Origin: Sulfurovum sp.
GTDB taxonomy: Bacteria > Campylobacterota > Campylobacteria > Campylobacterales > Sulfurovaceae
Length of the DNA: 5,083 nucleotides
Direction: 5' to 3'
NCBI GenBank assembly: GCA_021159425.1
Contig: JAGGRU010000288.1
Span: forward strand, 1 to 5,083
Shown here: positions 1 through 4,500 of the stretch, piece by piece
Position numbering within the stretch: the first letter of the stretch is position 1
Layout: each line of letters starts with the position of its first letter
The notes under the pieces: generated by a model
What the model was told of the DNA's origin: nothing
Seen by the model: the letters and a program-made list of their open reading frames with translations, nothing else
Databases searched by the model: none
Program-made: the position numbers and the translations under genes

Positions 1-166
1 ACGCTTCACCTTTTTTCTTAAAGATCTTTTTAACCTCTTTGTTCTCTTTTGACTCTATCAGATCATCTGTATCTATAATATAGATTCCATACTTCTTTGT
101 AAAAGCACGCGCCGTCGTCCCCTTGCCTACACCCATGAAACCAATCAAAATTATATTTTTCTTCAT
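1..166 (-). CDS. aroK: Shikimate kinase, N-terminal part (cut by window edge)
   Basis: Shikimate kinase phosphorylates shikimate at the 3-OH with ATP in the cytoplasm, the fifth step from DAHP to chorismate. Only the first 55 residues are in the window. They begin MKKNIILIGFMGVGKGTTAR, with the P-loop GFMGVGKGT at residues 9-17 directly after the first beta strand. DTDDLIES follows at about residues 32-39; in this family these aspartates bind Mg2+ and shikimate. The segment KKIFKKKGEA then matches the family's 'IF...GE..FR' region. The gene runs off the left edge. An in-frame ATG at 181 would add five residues (MEKYF); I prefer 166 because family members usually begin two or three residues before the NIILIG strand. 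Neither start has a strong Shine-Dalgarno sequence. The gene lies 74 nt downstream of the MATE gene on the same strand, so it may be read from that operon or from its own promoter. The family assignment is confident. Confidence 0.9.
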   Translation of the reverse strand, partial: MKKNIILIGFMGVGKGTTARAFTKKYGIYIIDTDDLIESKENKEVKKIFKKKGEA

Positions 167-195
167 AAAATACTTTTCCATATTTATTTTTTCTC

Positions 196-201
196 ATTCT
201 A
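196..201 (-). promoter_or_regulatory. Possible -10 box for aroK
   Basis: On the minus strand the gap between the MATE stop and aroK contains TAGAAT, a fair -10 match, with no -35 box. Transcription would begin around 189, which would leave a very short leader for the ATG at 181 and so mildly favours the ATG at 166. The rest of this short gap is AT-rich, with only a weak ACCAA/TTGGT stem after the MATE stop and no convincing terminator. Low confidence. Confidence 0.22.
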
Positions 202-240
202 ACCTAATCTGTATACCAAAGTTATGAAATTGGTGTTATA

Positions 241-1566
241 TTACACTTTTATCTTCTGCCACTCTCCCTTATTGAATGTGATCCACAGCCATATTGCTTT
301 CACAAATGTATCTGAGATCATTGCAAAATAAACCCACATAATATTTTCAAAATACCACGAAAGTACAAATGCAGGAAGGATACGCACAAACCAGAGTGAG
401 GTAAGATTGATCTTCAATGTTTTCTTACTGTCTCCTGCACCACGAAGGGCACCTGAGAGTACAAAGTTAAAAGCAAGCGGTATTTGAGAAAGTCCTACGA
501 TACGTAAATATAAACTTGCTTGTTCTATGGTTTGTACATCATCTGTAAAGAACCAAACGATCTTCTCCGGCATAAATATCATAAAAAATGAAAGAAAGAA
601 CATAAATCCTACCGTGTATTTAAGTACCAAAAGTACATCTTCTCTGGCTTGTTCAGGTTTTTTAGCTCCCAAACCCTGCCCCATGAGTGCCATCGCTGCA
701 ATCGTAAACCCGATCCCCGGCATAAATGCCAAGCCTTCTACACGTAAACCTATCTGATACCCTGCCAACGCTTCTGTACCATACTGGGTAATGATGACCG
801 TAAAAAGCATAAGACTCCCAAACGTCAATGCACGCTCAAAGGATGCAGGTATCCCTACTTTAAGTGCGCGTGAAAGCAAAGATCTTGAGTAGTACCATAA
901 AGGAATGTAAGGTGTTTTATGTCTGAGATACAGGATCACATAAACAACAAACTCCAACATGTTGACTATGACCGTCCCTACCGCTGCACCCAGTACCCCA
1001 AGTTCAGGAAAACCAAAATGTCCAAAGATGAGAAGATAATTCAGAATAACATTGAGGATGATGGAGACTATCTTCACTTTCATAGGTGTTTTAGTATCAC
1101 CTGCTGCGTTCAGTGCAGAGACAAAGACTAGCTTCATAAAGATAAAAGGCAGCATCCAGGTAAGCATTTGCACATAGTCAGCACCCAGTGCTGTCACTTC
1201 AGGTGCTGTGCCAAACCAGACATAAATGTTTGATGCAAGGTAATACCATGCTGCCATGACAGGCAGACTCAGCATAAACGCAAACCTGAGCAGTGTGGAG
1301 AGCCCCATAGAAGCCCGTTTCATTCTTTTTGCACCCACAAAACGTGAGAGCAGTGCCGAGGTACCGACATGAAGCAGGGTCAAAACAGCAAAAACAAACA
1401 TCAGTGACTGCAATCCAAGTCCCACTGCTGCCACAGCAAAGGCAGAGATGCGCCCCACCATGATCAAGTCAGTGATCACTTGTAACATATCCATCAGTGA
1501 GTTAAGTGCTGCGGGGATGGAGATCTTCAGTATTTTTTGATGTTTGGCAGGGAAAAATCTTAACAA
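241..1566 (-). CDS. MATE-family multidrug/organic cation exporter
   Basis: This is an inner-membrane secondary transporter of the MATE (NorM/DinF-like) family, which exports drugs, metabolites or other small compounds in exchange for H+ or Na+. From the TTG at 1566 it is 441 residues, typical for the family, with about twelve hydrophobic segments in two related halves. The first helix carries the family's aspartate (VITDLIMVGR, D33). GTSALLSRFVGAKR follows at about 68-81. Family repeats in the two halves are ALNAAGDTKTPM (about 151-162) and GALRGAGDSKKT (about 372-383). The segment MPGIGFTIAAMALMGQGLGAKKPEQA (about 282-307) is also typical. The ATG at 1638 would add 24 polar, cysteine-containing residues without homology character and would overlap the upstream gene by 61 bp. 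The TTG has AAAAGG seven nt before it, overlapping the upstream stop, so I chose it. The substrate cannot be read from the sequence; location after purN does not show a purine role. Confidence 0.9.
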   Translation of the reverse strand: MLRFFPAKHQKILKISIPAALNSLMDMLQVITDLIMVGRISAFAVAAVGLGLQSLMFVFAVLTLLHVGTSALLSRFVGAKRMKRASMGLSTLLRFAFMLSLPVMAAWYYLASNIYVWFGTAPEVTALGADYVQMLTWMLPFIFMKLVFVSALNAAGDTKTPMKVKIVSIILNVILNYLLIFGHFGFPELGVLGAAVGTVIVNMLEFVVYVILYLRHKTPYIPLWYYSRSLLSRALKVGIPASFERALTFGSLMLFTVIITQYGTEALAGYQIGLRVEGLAFMPGIGFTIAAMALMGQGLGAKKPEQAREDVLLVLKYTVGFMFFLSFFMIFMPEKIVWFFTDDVQTIEQASLYLRIVGLSQIPLAFNFVLSGALRGAGDSKKTLKINLTSLWFVRILPAFVLSWYFENIMWVYFAMISDTFVKAIWLWITFNKGEWQKIKV

Positions 1567-1573
1567 GATATAG

Positions 1574-1579
1574 CCTTTT
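1574..1579 (-). promoter_or_regulatory. Ribosome binding site that decides the MATE start
   Basis: AAAAGG on the minus strand ends seven nt before the TTG at 1566 and overlaps the TAA stop of the upstream membrane gene (1580-1578). This spacing supports the TTG start and suggests that translation of the MATE gene is coupled to ribosomes finishing the small upstream gene. Confidence 0.6.
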
Positions 1580-1901
1580 ATACAGTGATCAACTGAGAGA
1601 GGTGTGCATAGAGGAAAACGATGATCACAGCAGCCCACCCCATGACCCAGGCTGCAACCCTCAATCTCTTGGCTTGTCTGAACATTTGTCTGGTCTTGTA
1701 CAGAACTACAGGATAGACGATAAAGGAAATCAGCTCAGGCAAATAAGTCATAACAGTCAAGTCATATTTTGCAATAGCCAATTTTACAGCAATAAATGAG
1801 GTATAAACAAAACCATATACAATAAGAAGCATGAATATTTGAAATATCATAAATAGTACATTTGAACCGGCTTGATTATCATTATCGTTGTAATATTTCA
1901 T
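1578..1901 (-). CDS. Small three-helix membrane protein of unknown function
   Basis: I do not recognise the family. The 107-residue product has an acidic, polar N-terminus (MKYYNDNDNQ) and three likely membrane segments at about residues 14-40, 48-68 and 82-103. A strongly basic loop between helices 2 and 3 (KTRQMFRQAKRLR, about 69-81) should face the cytoplasm by the positive-inside rule, which places the N-terminus inside and the C-terminus outside. There is no signal peptide cleavage site, catalytic motif or cysteine pair. Its ATG directly follows the purN stop (TAG then ATG, no gap), with GGAAG five nt upstream inside the end of purN, so it is almost certainly translationally coupled to purN. 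It ends 11 nt before the MATE start. The tight packing and ribosome sites argue that it is a real gene. A role as partner of the MATE exporter is possible but only inferred from position. Confidence 0.78.
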   Translation of the reverse strand: MKYYNDNDNQAGSNVLFMIFQIFMLLIVYGFVYTSFIAVKLAIAKYDLTVMTYLPELISFIVYPVVLYKTRQMFRQAKRLRVAAWVMGWAAVIIVFLYAHLSQLITV

Positions 1902-2453
1902 CTATGCTTCCAGTGCTTTATATATTGCTTCTATTAACACTTCTTTTTCAACAGATCGTATTTTTTTATCGTACTCTGCAAAAGTCAATCCCTCTTTTGA
2001 AACCTCTTTTTGCAAAAGTATCTCTCCTCCATCAAGTTCCGAACTCACATAATGCACGGAAACACCCCCACTGGGATATTCGTCTTTATAGCTCTTTTCT
2101 ATCGCATTCAAGCCTTTATGCCTTGGCAACAATGAGGGATGCAAATTGACAGACTTTACACTATCTGTAAACACAGGTGTCAATATGCGCATGAAGCCTG
2201 CAAGAACAGTAAGGTCAGGATTATATGCTTGTAATGTTTTCACGACCACAGCATCAAACTCTTCTCTGTTTTGATAAGATTTTGGATCTATTACTTCTAA
2301 AGGTATAGCATACTCTTTTGCAATAGCTATACCTTCTGCATTTGGATTATTTGTTAAGGCAACGACAACTTCAATCTCATCACGTTGTAAACTCTTGACA
2401 ATATGGGCAAAGTTGGAACCTTTACCACTAAAAAGTACAGCTATTTTTTTCAT
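1902..2453 (-). CDS. purN: Phosphoribosylglycinamide formyltransferase, folate-dependent
   Basis: PurN transfers the formyl group of 10-formyltetrahydrofolate to glycinamide ribonucleotide (GAR), giving FGAR, the third step of de novo purine synthesis in the cytoplasm. The protein has 183 residues, shorter than the 212 of E. coli. The N-terminal phosphate-binding loop reads KKIAVLFSGKGSNF (residues 2-15). The folate-side motif AGFMRIL is at 85-91. The catalytic Asn and His lie in NLHPSLLP (N103, H105) and the catalytic Asp in SSELDGGEIL (D141), corresponding to N106, H108 and D144 of E. coli. All three are present, so the enzyme should be active. The ATG at 2453 is the only usable start, because an in-frame TAG lies five codons upstream. 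No Shine-Dalgarno sequence precedes it, which is unusual here. It abuts the next gene with no gap. A second enzyme for the same reaction, purT, begins at 4501 on the other strand. Confidence 0.96.
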   Translation of the reverse strand: MKKIAVLFSGKGSNFAHIVKSLQRDEIEVVVALTNNPNAEGIAIAKEYAIPLEVIDPKSYQNREEFDAVVVKTLQAYNPDLTVLAGFMRILTPVFTDSVKSVNLHPSLLPRHKGLNAIEKSYKDEYPSGGVSVHYVSSELDGGEILLQKEVSKEGLTFAEYDKKIRSVEKEVLIEAIYKALEA

Positions 2454-2458
2454 ACGGC

Positions 2459-2464
2459 ATTGTA
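2459..2464 (-). promoter_or_regulatory. Possible -10 box just before purN
   Basis: TACAAT on the minus strand lies only five nt before the purN ATG. If used, transcription would start at or within one or two bases of the ATG, giving a leaderless message, which would fit the lack of a Shine-Dalgarno sequence. There is no -35 box; that region is occupied by the palindrome at 2471-2487. Alternatively purN is read through from nnr. Speculative. Confidence 0.2.
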
Positions 2465-2470
2465 TCTAAT

Positions 2471-2492
2471 GGTCGATTATATCGACCCTACA
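2471..2492 (-). repeat. REP-like palindrome, AT-centred type
   Basis: The perfect palindrome GGTCGAT-TAT-ATCGACC (7-bp arms, 3-nt loop, 2471-2487) is preceded on the minus strand by GTAG (2491-2488), within TGTAGGGTCG. It shares this head with the two GC-rich palindromes to its right but has a different stem. It sits 17 nt upstream of the purN ATG. A GTAG tetranucleotide followed by a palindrome is the known layout of REP sequences handled by RAYT/TnpA-REP transposases; assignment to that class is inferred from form only. Confidence 0.6.
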
Positions 2493-2518
2493 AATGCAAA
2501 ATATACAAACGTAAAAAC

Positions 2519-2545
2519 TGTAGGTCGGGGTGTCCTCTCCCCGAC
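2519..2545 (+). repeat. REP-like palindrome, left arm of inverted pair
   Basis: TGTAG is followed by a hairpin with perfect 7-bp arms, GTCGGGG (2524-2530) and CCCCGAC (2539-2545), with an 8-nt loop. It is 25 of 27 bases identical to the reverse complement of 2594-2620; both differences lie between the stem arms. The high GC of the stem contrasts with the AT-rich surroundings. No RAYT transposase gene is in the window. Confidence 0.75.
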
Positions 2546-2593
2546 GGTCTAAATTCAAATAAACAATAAAACTTTTTTCTTATGCAAACAAAT

Positions 2594-2620
2594 GTCGGGG
2601 TGAGGGCACCCCGACCTACA
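2594..2620 (-). repeat. REP-like palindrome, right arm of inverted pair
   Basis: On the minus strand TGTAG (2620-2616) is followed by a perfect 9-bp stem, GTCGGGGTG/CACCCCGAC, with a 4-nt loop. It begins at the base right after the nnr stop codon, so the hairpin forms at the 3' end of the nnr message and could slow or stop transcription or protect the 3' end. The downstream tract (ATTTGTTTG) is only moderately T-rich, so a classical terminator is not clear. Confidence 0.75.
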
Positions 2621-4024
2621 TTACTCCAACTTCCCTATCTCTTCTATAATATCTGTAGCTAACATTGAATAGCTGGCACCCTTATAATTATTAGCTGCCA
2701 TTGTCAAAGCCAGAGAAGCCTGAATTGCAGCATCGATACCGGTGTACCCTTGTGCCAGAAGTGAGACGATGAGTCCGGAAAGGACATCTCCACTTCCTCC
2801 TTTACTGAGTTTAGCACATCCTAAAGGATTGATATAAAGTTTTTCTTCCTGCACGATGAGAGTATTGGCACCTTTTAAAAGAACTGTGACATGCGGATAT
2901 TTTAGATTAAAATTACGTATCACCCCGAAACGATCGTTTTGTATATCTGACACACTTAACACTTCACCTGTCAGTATTTTCCACAAGAAAACAAACTCCT
3001 TAGGATGTGGTGTAATAACGATTTCTCTCTCTTTTTGTTCCAAGATAGATAAAATTTCATCCGAATAAAAGCTGTCTGCATCCAAAACAATGGGGAGATG
3101 ACTTTTGATCACATACTTTTGCAGGAACTCAGACTCAAAATGACAACCAAGCCCCATACCTATGGCAAGGGCAGTTGTATTTTTAGGAACAACTGTTGAA
3201 TGCATAAGATAGGGTGGCGGTGTTATTTTTTCATGGACAACCAAAGTAGTCAAACCTGCACCAAACCTGCTTGCTGCCATTCCGGCAATGATCCCTGCTC
3301 CCTCTTTCTCCCCGGAAAAAACAGCAGCATGTCCGAAATTTCCTTTGTGTGTTGAGAGTGCTGTTCTGCTTGGCAGTTTAAGATCTGAAGATTCCAGTAC
3401 AAACGTGTTACTCTCATTTTCATACTGTTCCCTGCTCACACCAAGATCAACACATATAATTTCACCTAACAGATCTTTACTCTCATCCACATATAGAGAC
3501 TCTTTTAGGGCTCCCATTGTAATGGTCACATCTGCTCTAAAAGCCATAGGCATCAACAGACCATTTTCTCCTACACCAGTGGGGACATCACAGGCAATTT
3601 TAAACCCTTTAAAACTGTTAAGTTTATGAAGAATATCTTCTGTCTTTTTATCAATTTCTCTATTAAGTCCTGCACCAAAGATTGCATCCACTATTATATC
3701 TGCATCATGCAGATTTTTAACAATGTCGACACCCAAAGCTTCTGCTCTTTTCTTTTGTATCTTTGCCATTTCAGACTTTACCCCAAAAGGTATTACAAGT
3801 TTTACATCATAATCACCATGCAATTGCCTGGCAAGAACCGTACCGTCTGCACCATTATTGCCCATACCGGAGACAATGAGTATGGAAGAACCTTTGTCGA
3901 ACCTGTTTTGAATATACTCAGCCATTCCTCTGGCTGCATGTTCCATAAGAATATCTTCTGTAAGTCCATACATCTCATAACATCTTTTGTCCAAGTCATA
4001 ACAGGATCTGAATACTTTTTGCAT
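2621..4024 (-). CDS. nnr: Bifunctional NAD(P)HX epimerase / ADP-dependent NAD(P)HX dehydratase
   Basis: Nnr repairs hydrated NADH and NADPH (NAD(P)HX): the N-terminal YjeF_N domain interconverts the R and S epimers and the C-terminal ribokinase-like domain dehydrates the S form using ADP or ATP. The 467-residue protein is a fusion of both. The epimerase part (about 1-210) shows GMGNNGADG (53-61), VDAIFGAGLNREI (112-124) and DVPTGV (146-151). The dehydratase part (about 220-467) shows THKGNFGHAAVFSG (225-238), GMGLG (289-293), LDADSF (314-319), TPHPKEF (338-344), LLKGANTLI (382-390) and GGSGDVLSG (409-417), whose aspartate D413 is the expected catalytic base. The family's usual GNNGGDG is GNNGADG here. 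The ATG is preceded by an ideal GGAGGT five nt upstream. It is first in the leftward unit and divergent from rpsU. Length is somewhat below the roughly 515 residues of E. coli Nnr. Many genomes label it 'carbohydrate kinase' or 'YjeF'. Confidence 0.95.
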   Translation of the reverse strand: MQKVFRSCYDLDKRCYEMYGLTEDILMEHAARGMAEYIQNRFDKGSSILIVSGMGNNGADGTVLARQLHGDYDVKLVIPFGVKSEMAKIQKKRAEALGVDIVKNLHDADIIVDAIFGAGLNREIDKKTEDILHKLNSFKGFKIACDVPTGVGENGLLMPMAFRADVTITMGALKESLYVDESKDLLGEIICVDLGVSREQYENESNTFVLESSDLKLPSRTALSTHKGNFGHAAVFSGEKEGAGIIAGMAASRFGAGLTTLVVHEKITPPPYLMHSTVVPKNTTALAIGMGLGCHFESEFLQKYVIKSHLPIVLDADSFYSDEILSILEQKEREIVITPHPKEFVFLWKILTGEVLSVSDIQNDRFGVIRNFNLKYPHVTVLLKGANTLIVQEEKLYINPLGCAKLSKGGSGDVLSGLIVSLLAQGYTGIDAAIQASLALTMAANNYKGASYSMLATDIIEEIGKLE

Positions 4025-4029
4025 AGAGT

Positions 4030-4035
4030 ACCTCC
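4030..4035 (-). promoter_or_regulatory. Strong ribosome binding site of nnr
   Basis: GGAGGT on the minus strand, five nt before the ATG at 4024, is a full match to the anti-Shine-Dalgarno sequence and fixes the nnr start. Confidence 0.8.
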
Positions 4036-4048
4036 ATATAATAGTTAT

Positions 4049-4054
4049 ATTTTA
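4049..4054 (-). promoter_or_regulatory. Probable -10 box of nnr
   Basis: TAAAAT on the minus strand lies within TTTGTGATAAAAT. It would start transcription near 4042 and give a leader of about 17 nt that still includes the ribosome site. There is no clear -35 box, as is common for housekeeping promoters in Campylobacterota. It stands back to back with the rpsU -10 box, 22 bp away. Confidence 0.4.
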
Positions 4055-4076
4055 TCACAAATTAAAAAACTTTCGA

Positions 4077-4082
4077 TATAAT
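4077..4082 (+). promoter_or_regulatory. Probable -10 box of rpsU
   Basis: A perfect TATAAT occurs in the context ACTTTCGATATAATCC, with no recognisable -35 box at the usual spacing. Transcription would begin near 4089, giving a leader of about 60 nt before rpsU. A very similar context precedes purT. Confidence 0.6.
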
Positions 4083-4099
4083 CCGCTACTTTGTTTTAA

Positions 4100-4119
4100 C
4101 TCTAATAAAATAATTAGAG
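4100..4119 (+). other. Hairpin in the rpsU leader
   Basis: CTCTAAT and ATTAGAG form a perfect 7-bp stem with a 6-nt AAAATA loop in the predicted 5' untranslated region, ending 11 nt before the ribosome site. The stem is AT-rich and so weak. It could be a control or processing element of the S21 message, or chance in AT-rich DNA. Confidence 0.3.
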
Positions 4120-4130
4120 AAATTTTAAAC

Positions 4131-4141
4131 AGGAAGGGGGT
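4131..4141 (+). promoter_or_regulatory. Ribosome binding site of rpsU
   Basis: The purine-rich run AGGAAGGGGGT ends eight nt before the rpsU ATG. Both AGGA and AGGGGG parts could pair with 16S rRNA; it supports the start at 4150 and strong translation. Confidence 0.7.
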
Positions 4142-4149
4142 GCTTTTCG

Positions 4150-4361
4150 ATGCCAGGAATTAAATTAACTTCACGTGACTCTTTTGATGATGCGTACAGA
4201 AAGTTTAAAAGACAATGTGACAGAAACCTAATCGTTACTGAAGCAAGAGCAAGACACACTTTGAAACACAAACTGAGAAGAACAAAAAAGAGAAGATTGC
4301 AACTCGCAAGAAAATCCTTAAAAAACTCTTCATGCTTAGAAGATACGAGTCTAGACTGTAA
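4150..4361 (+). CDS. rpsU: 30S ribosomal protein S21, with apparent one-base frameshift
   Basis: S21 binds the small ribosomal subunit near the 3' end of 16S rRNA and helps mRNA recognition at initiation. Codons 1-35 read [20 protein letters not shown], then [15 protein letters not shown], a clear S21 N-terminus. From 4257 the homology continues in another frame: [20 protein letters not shown] then [14 protein letters not shown] and a TAA at 4359-4361. If one base is restored at codon 36 (the two bases CA at 4255-4256, for example CGA for Arg), the protein is exactly 70 residues, equal to S21 of Helicobacter, and reads through RARRHFE. As given, the start frame instead runs on to a stop at 4465-4467 and makes a 105-residue product with an unrelated tail. 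Since everything else is intact, including the stop, a sequencing or assembly error is most likely; a recent real mutation is the alternative. It is the first gene of the rightward unit, divergent from nnr. Confidence 0.9.
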
Positions 4362-4371
4362 GTTTTGCAGC

Positions 4372-4392
4372 AGTGGGGCATCTTGCCCTGCT
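4372..4392 (+). terminator. Hairpin after rpsU, possible terminator
   Basis: Eleven nt after the true rpsU stop, AGTGGGGCA and TGCCCTGCT pair over 9 bp (two G-U wobbles) around a TCT loop. It is the strongest hairpin in the rpsU-purT gap. A continuous T-run does not follow at once; T-rich stretches appear about 20-35 nt later, so it may be a weak terminator, an attenuator or a 3'-end stabiliser. Confidence 0.4.
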
Positions 4393-4464
4393 ACTCAATC
4401 CACTTTTCAATTCAAACTACAACAATTTTTTCTCCAACTCATTACAATTTATCTAACTTTTCGC

Positions 4465-4470
4465 TAAAAT
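4465..4470 (+). promoter_or_regulatory. Probable -10 box of purT
   Basis: TAAAAT occurs in ACTTTTCGCTAAAAT, a context very like that of the rpsU promoter. Transcription would start near 4477, about 24 nt before the purT ATG. It suggests purT is transcribed separately from rpsU. Confidence 0.5.
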
Positions 4471-4488
4471 AATATCAATTATTTTTCC

Positions 4489-4493
4489 AAAGG
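4489..4493 (+). promoter_or_regulatory. Ribosome binding site of purT
   Basis: AAAGG ends seven nt before the ATG at 4501, which supports this start. Confidence 0.6.
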
Positions 4494-4500
4494 TTTTCCT

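Larger units (their letters stand above)
2519..2620. repeat. REPIN-like unit: two inverted REP palindromes with 48-bp spacer
   Basis: The palindromes at 2519-2545 and 2594-2620 face each other with their GTAG heads outward and an AT-rich 48-bp spacer between them. The 102-bp unit could fold into one long hairpin through its 27-bp arms (25 matches). This is the size and arrangement of REPINs, non-autonomous elements moved by RAYT transposases in other bacteria. It contains no coding sequence. That it is mobile, or repeated elsewhere in the genome, is inferred. Confidence 0.6.

Noticed and set aside
527..1131. Plus-strand open frames inside the MATE gene
   Set aside because: They are antisense to a well-supported gene, have no recognisable protein features, and look like chance frames.
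1567..1638. N-terminal extension of the MATE protein from the ATG at 1638
   Set aside because: It overlaps the upstream membrane gene, has no visible Shine-Dalgarno sequence supporting it, and adds residues unlike MATE proteins.
2471..2620. CRISPR array
   Set aside because: There are only three palindromic units in mixed orientation, with two stem types and unequal spacers; this fits REP sequences, not CRISPR.
3288..4081. Plus-strand open frames antisense to nnr, up to 151 codons
   Set aside because: They are shadows of the strongly supported nnr reading frame; one even runs over the nnr promoter region.
4250..4265. Programmed -1 ribosomal frameshift in rpsU
   Set aside because: No slippery heptamer is present, and I saw no obvious stimulatory stem just downstream; programmed shifting is not known for S21.
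4150..4467. A 105-residue protein read without any frameshift from the rpsU start
   Set aside because: Only the first 35 residues resemble S21; the rest has no family character, while the -1 frame gives a full S21 C-terminus and stop at 4361.
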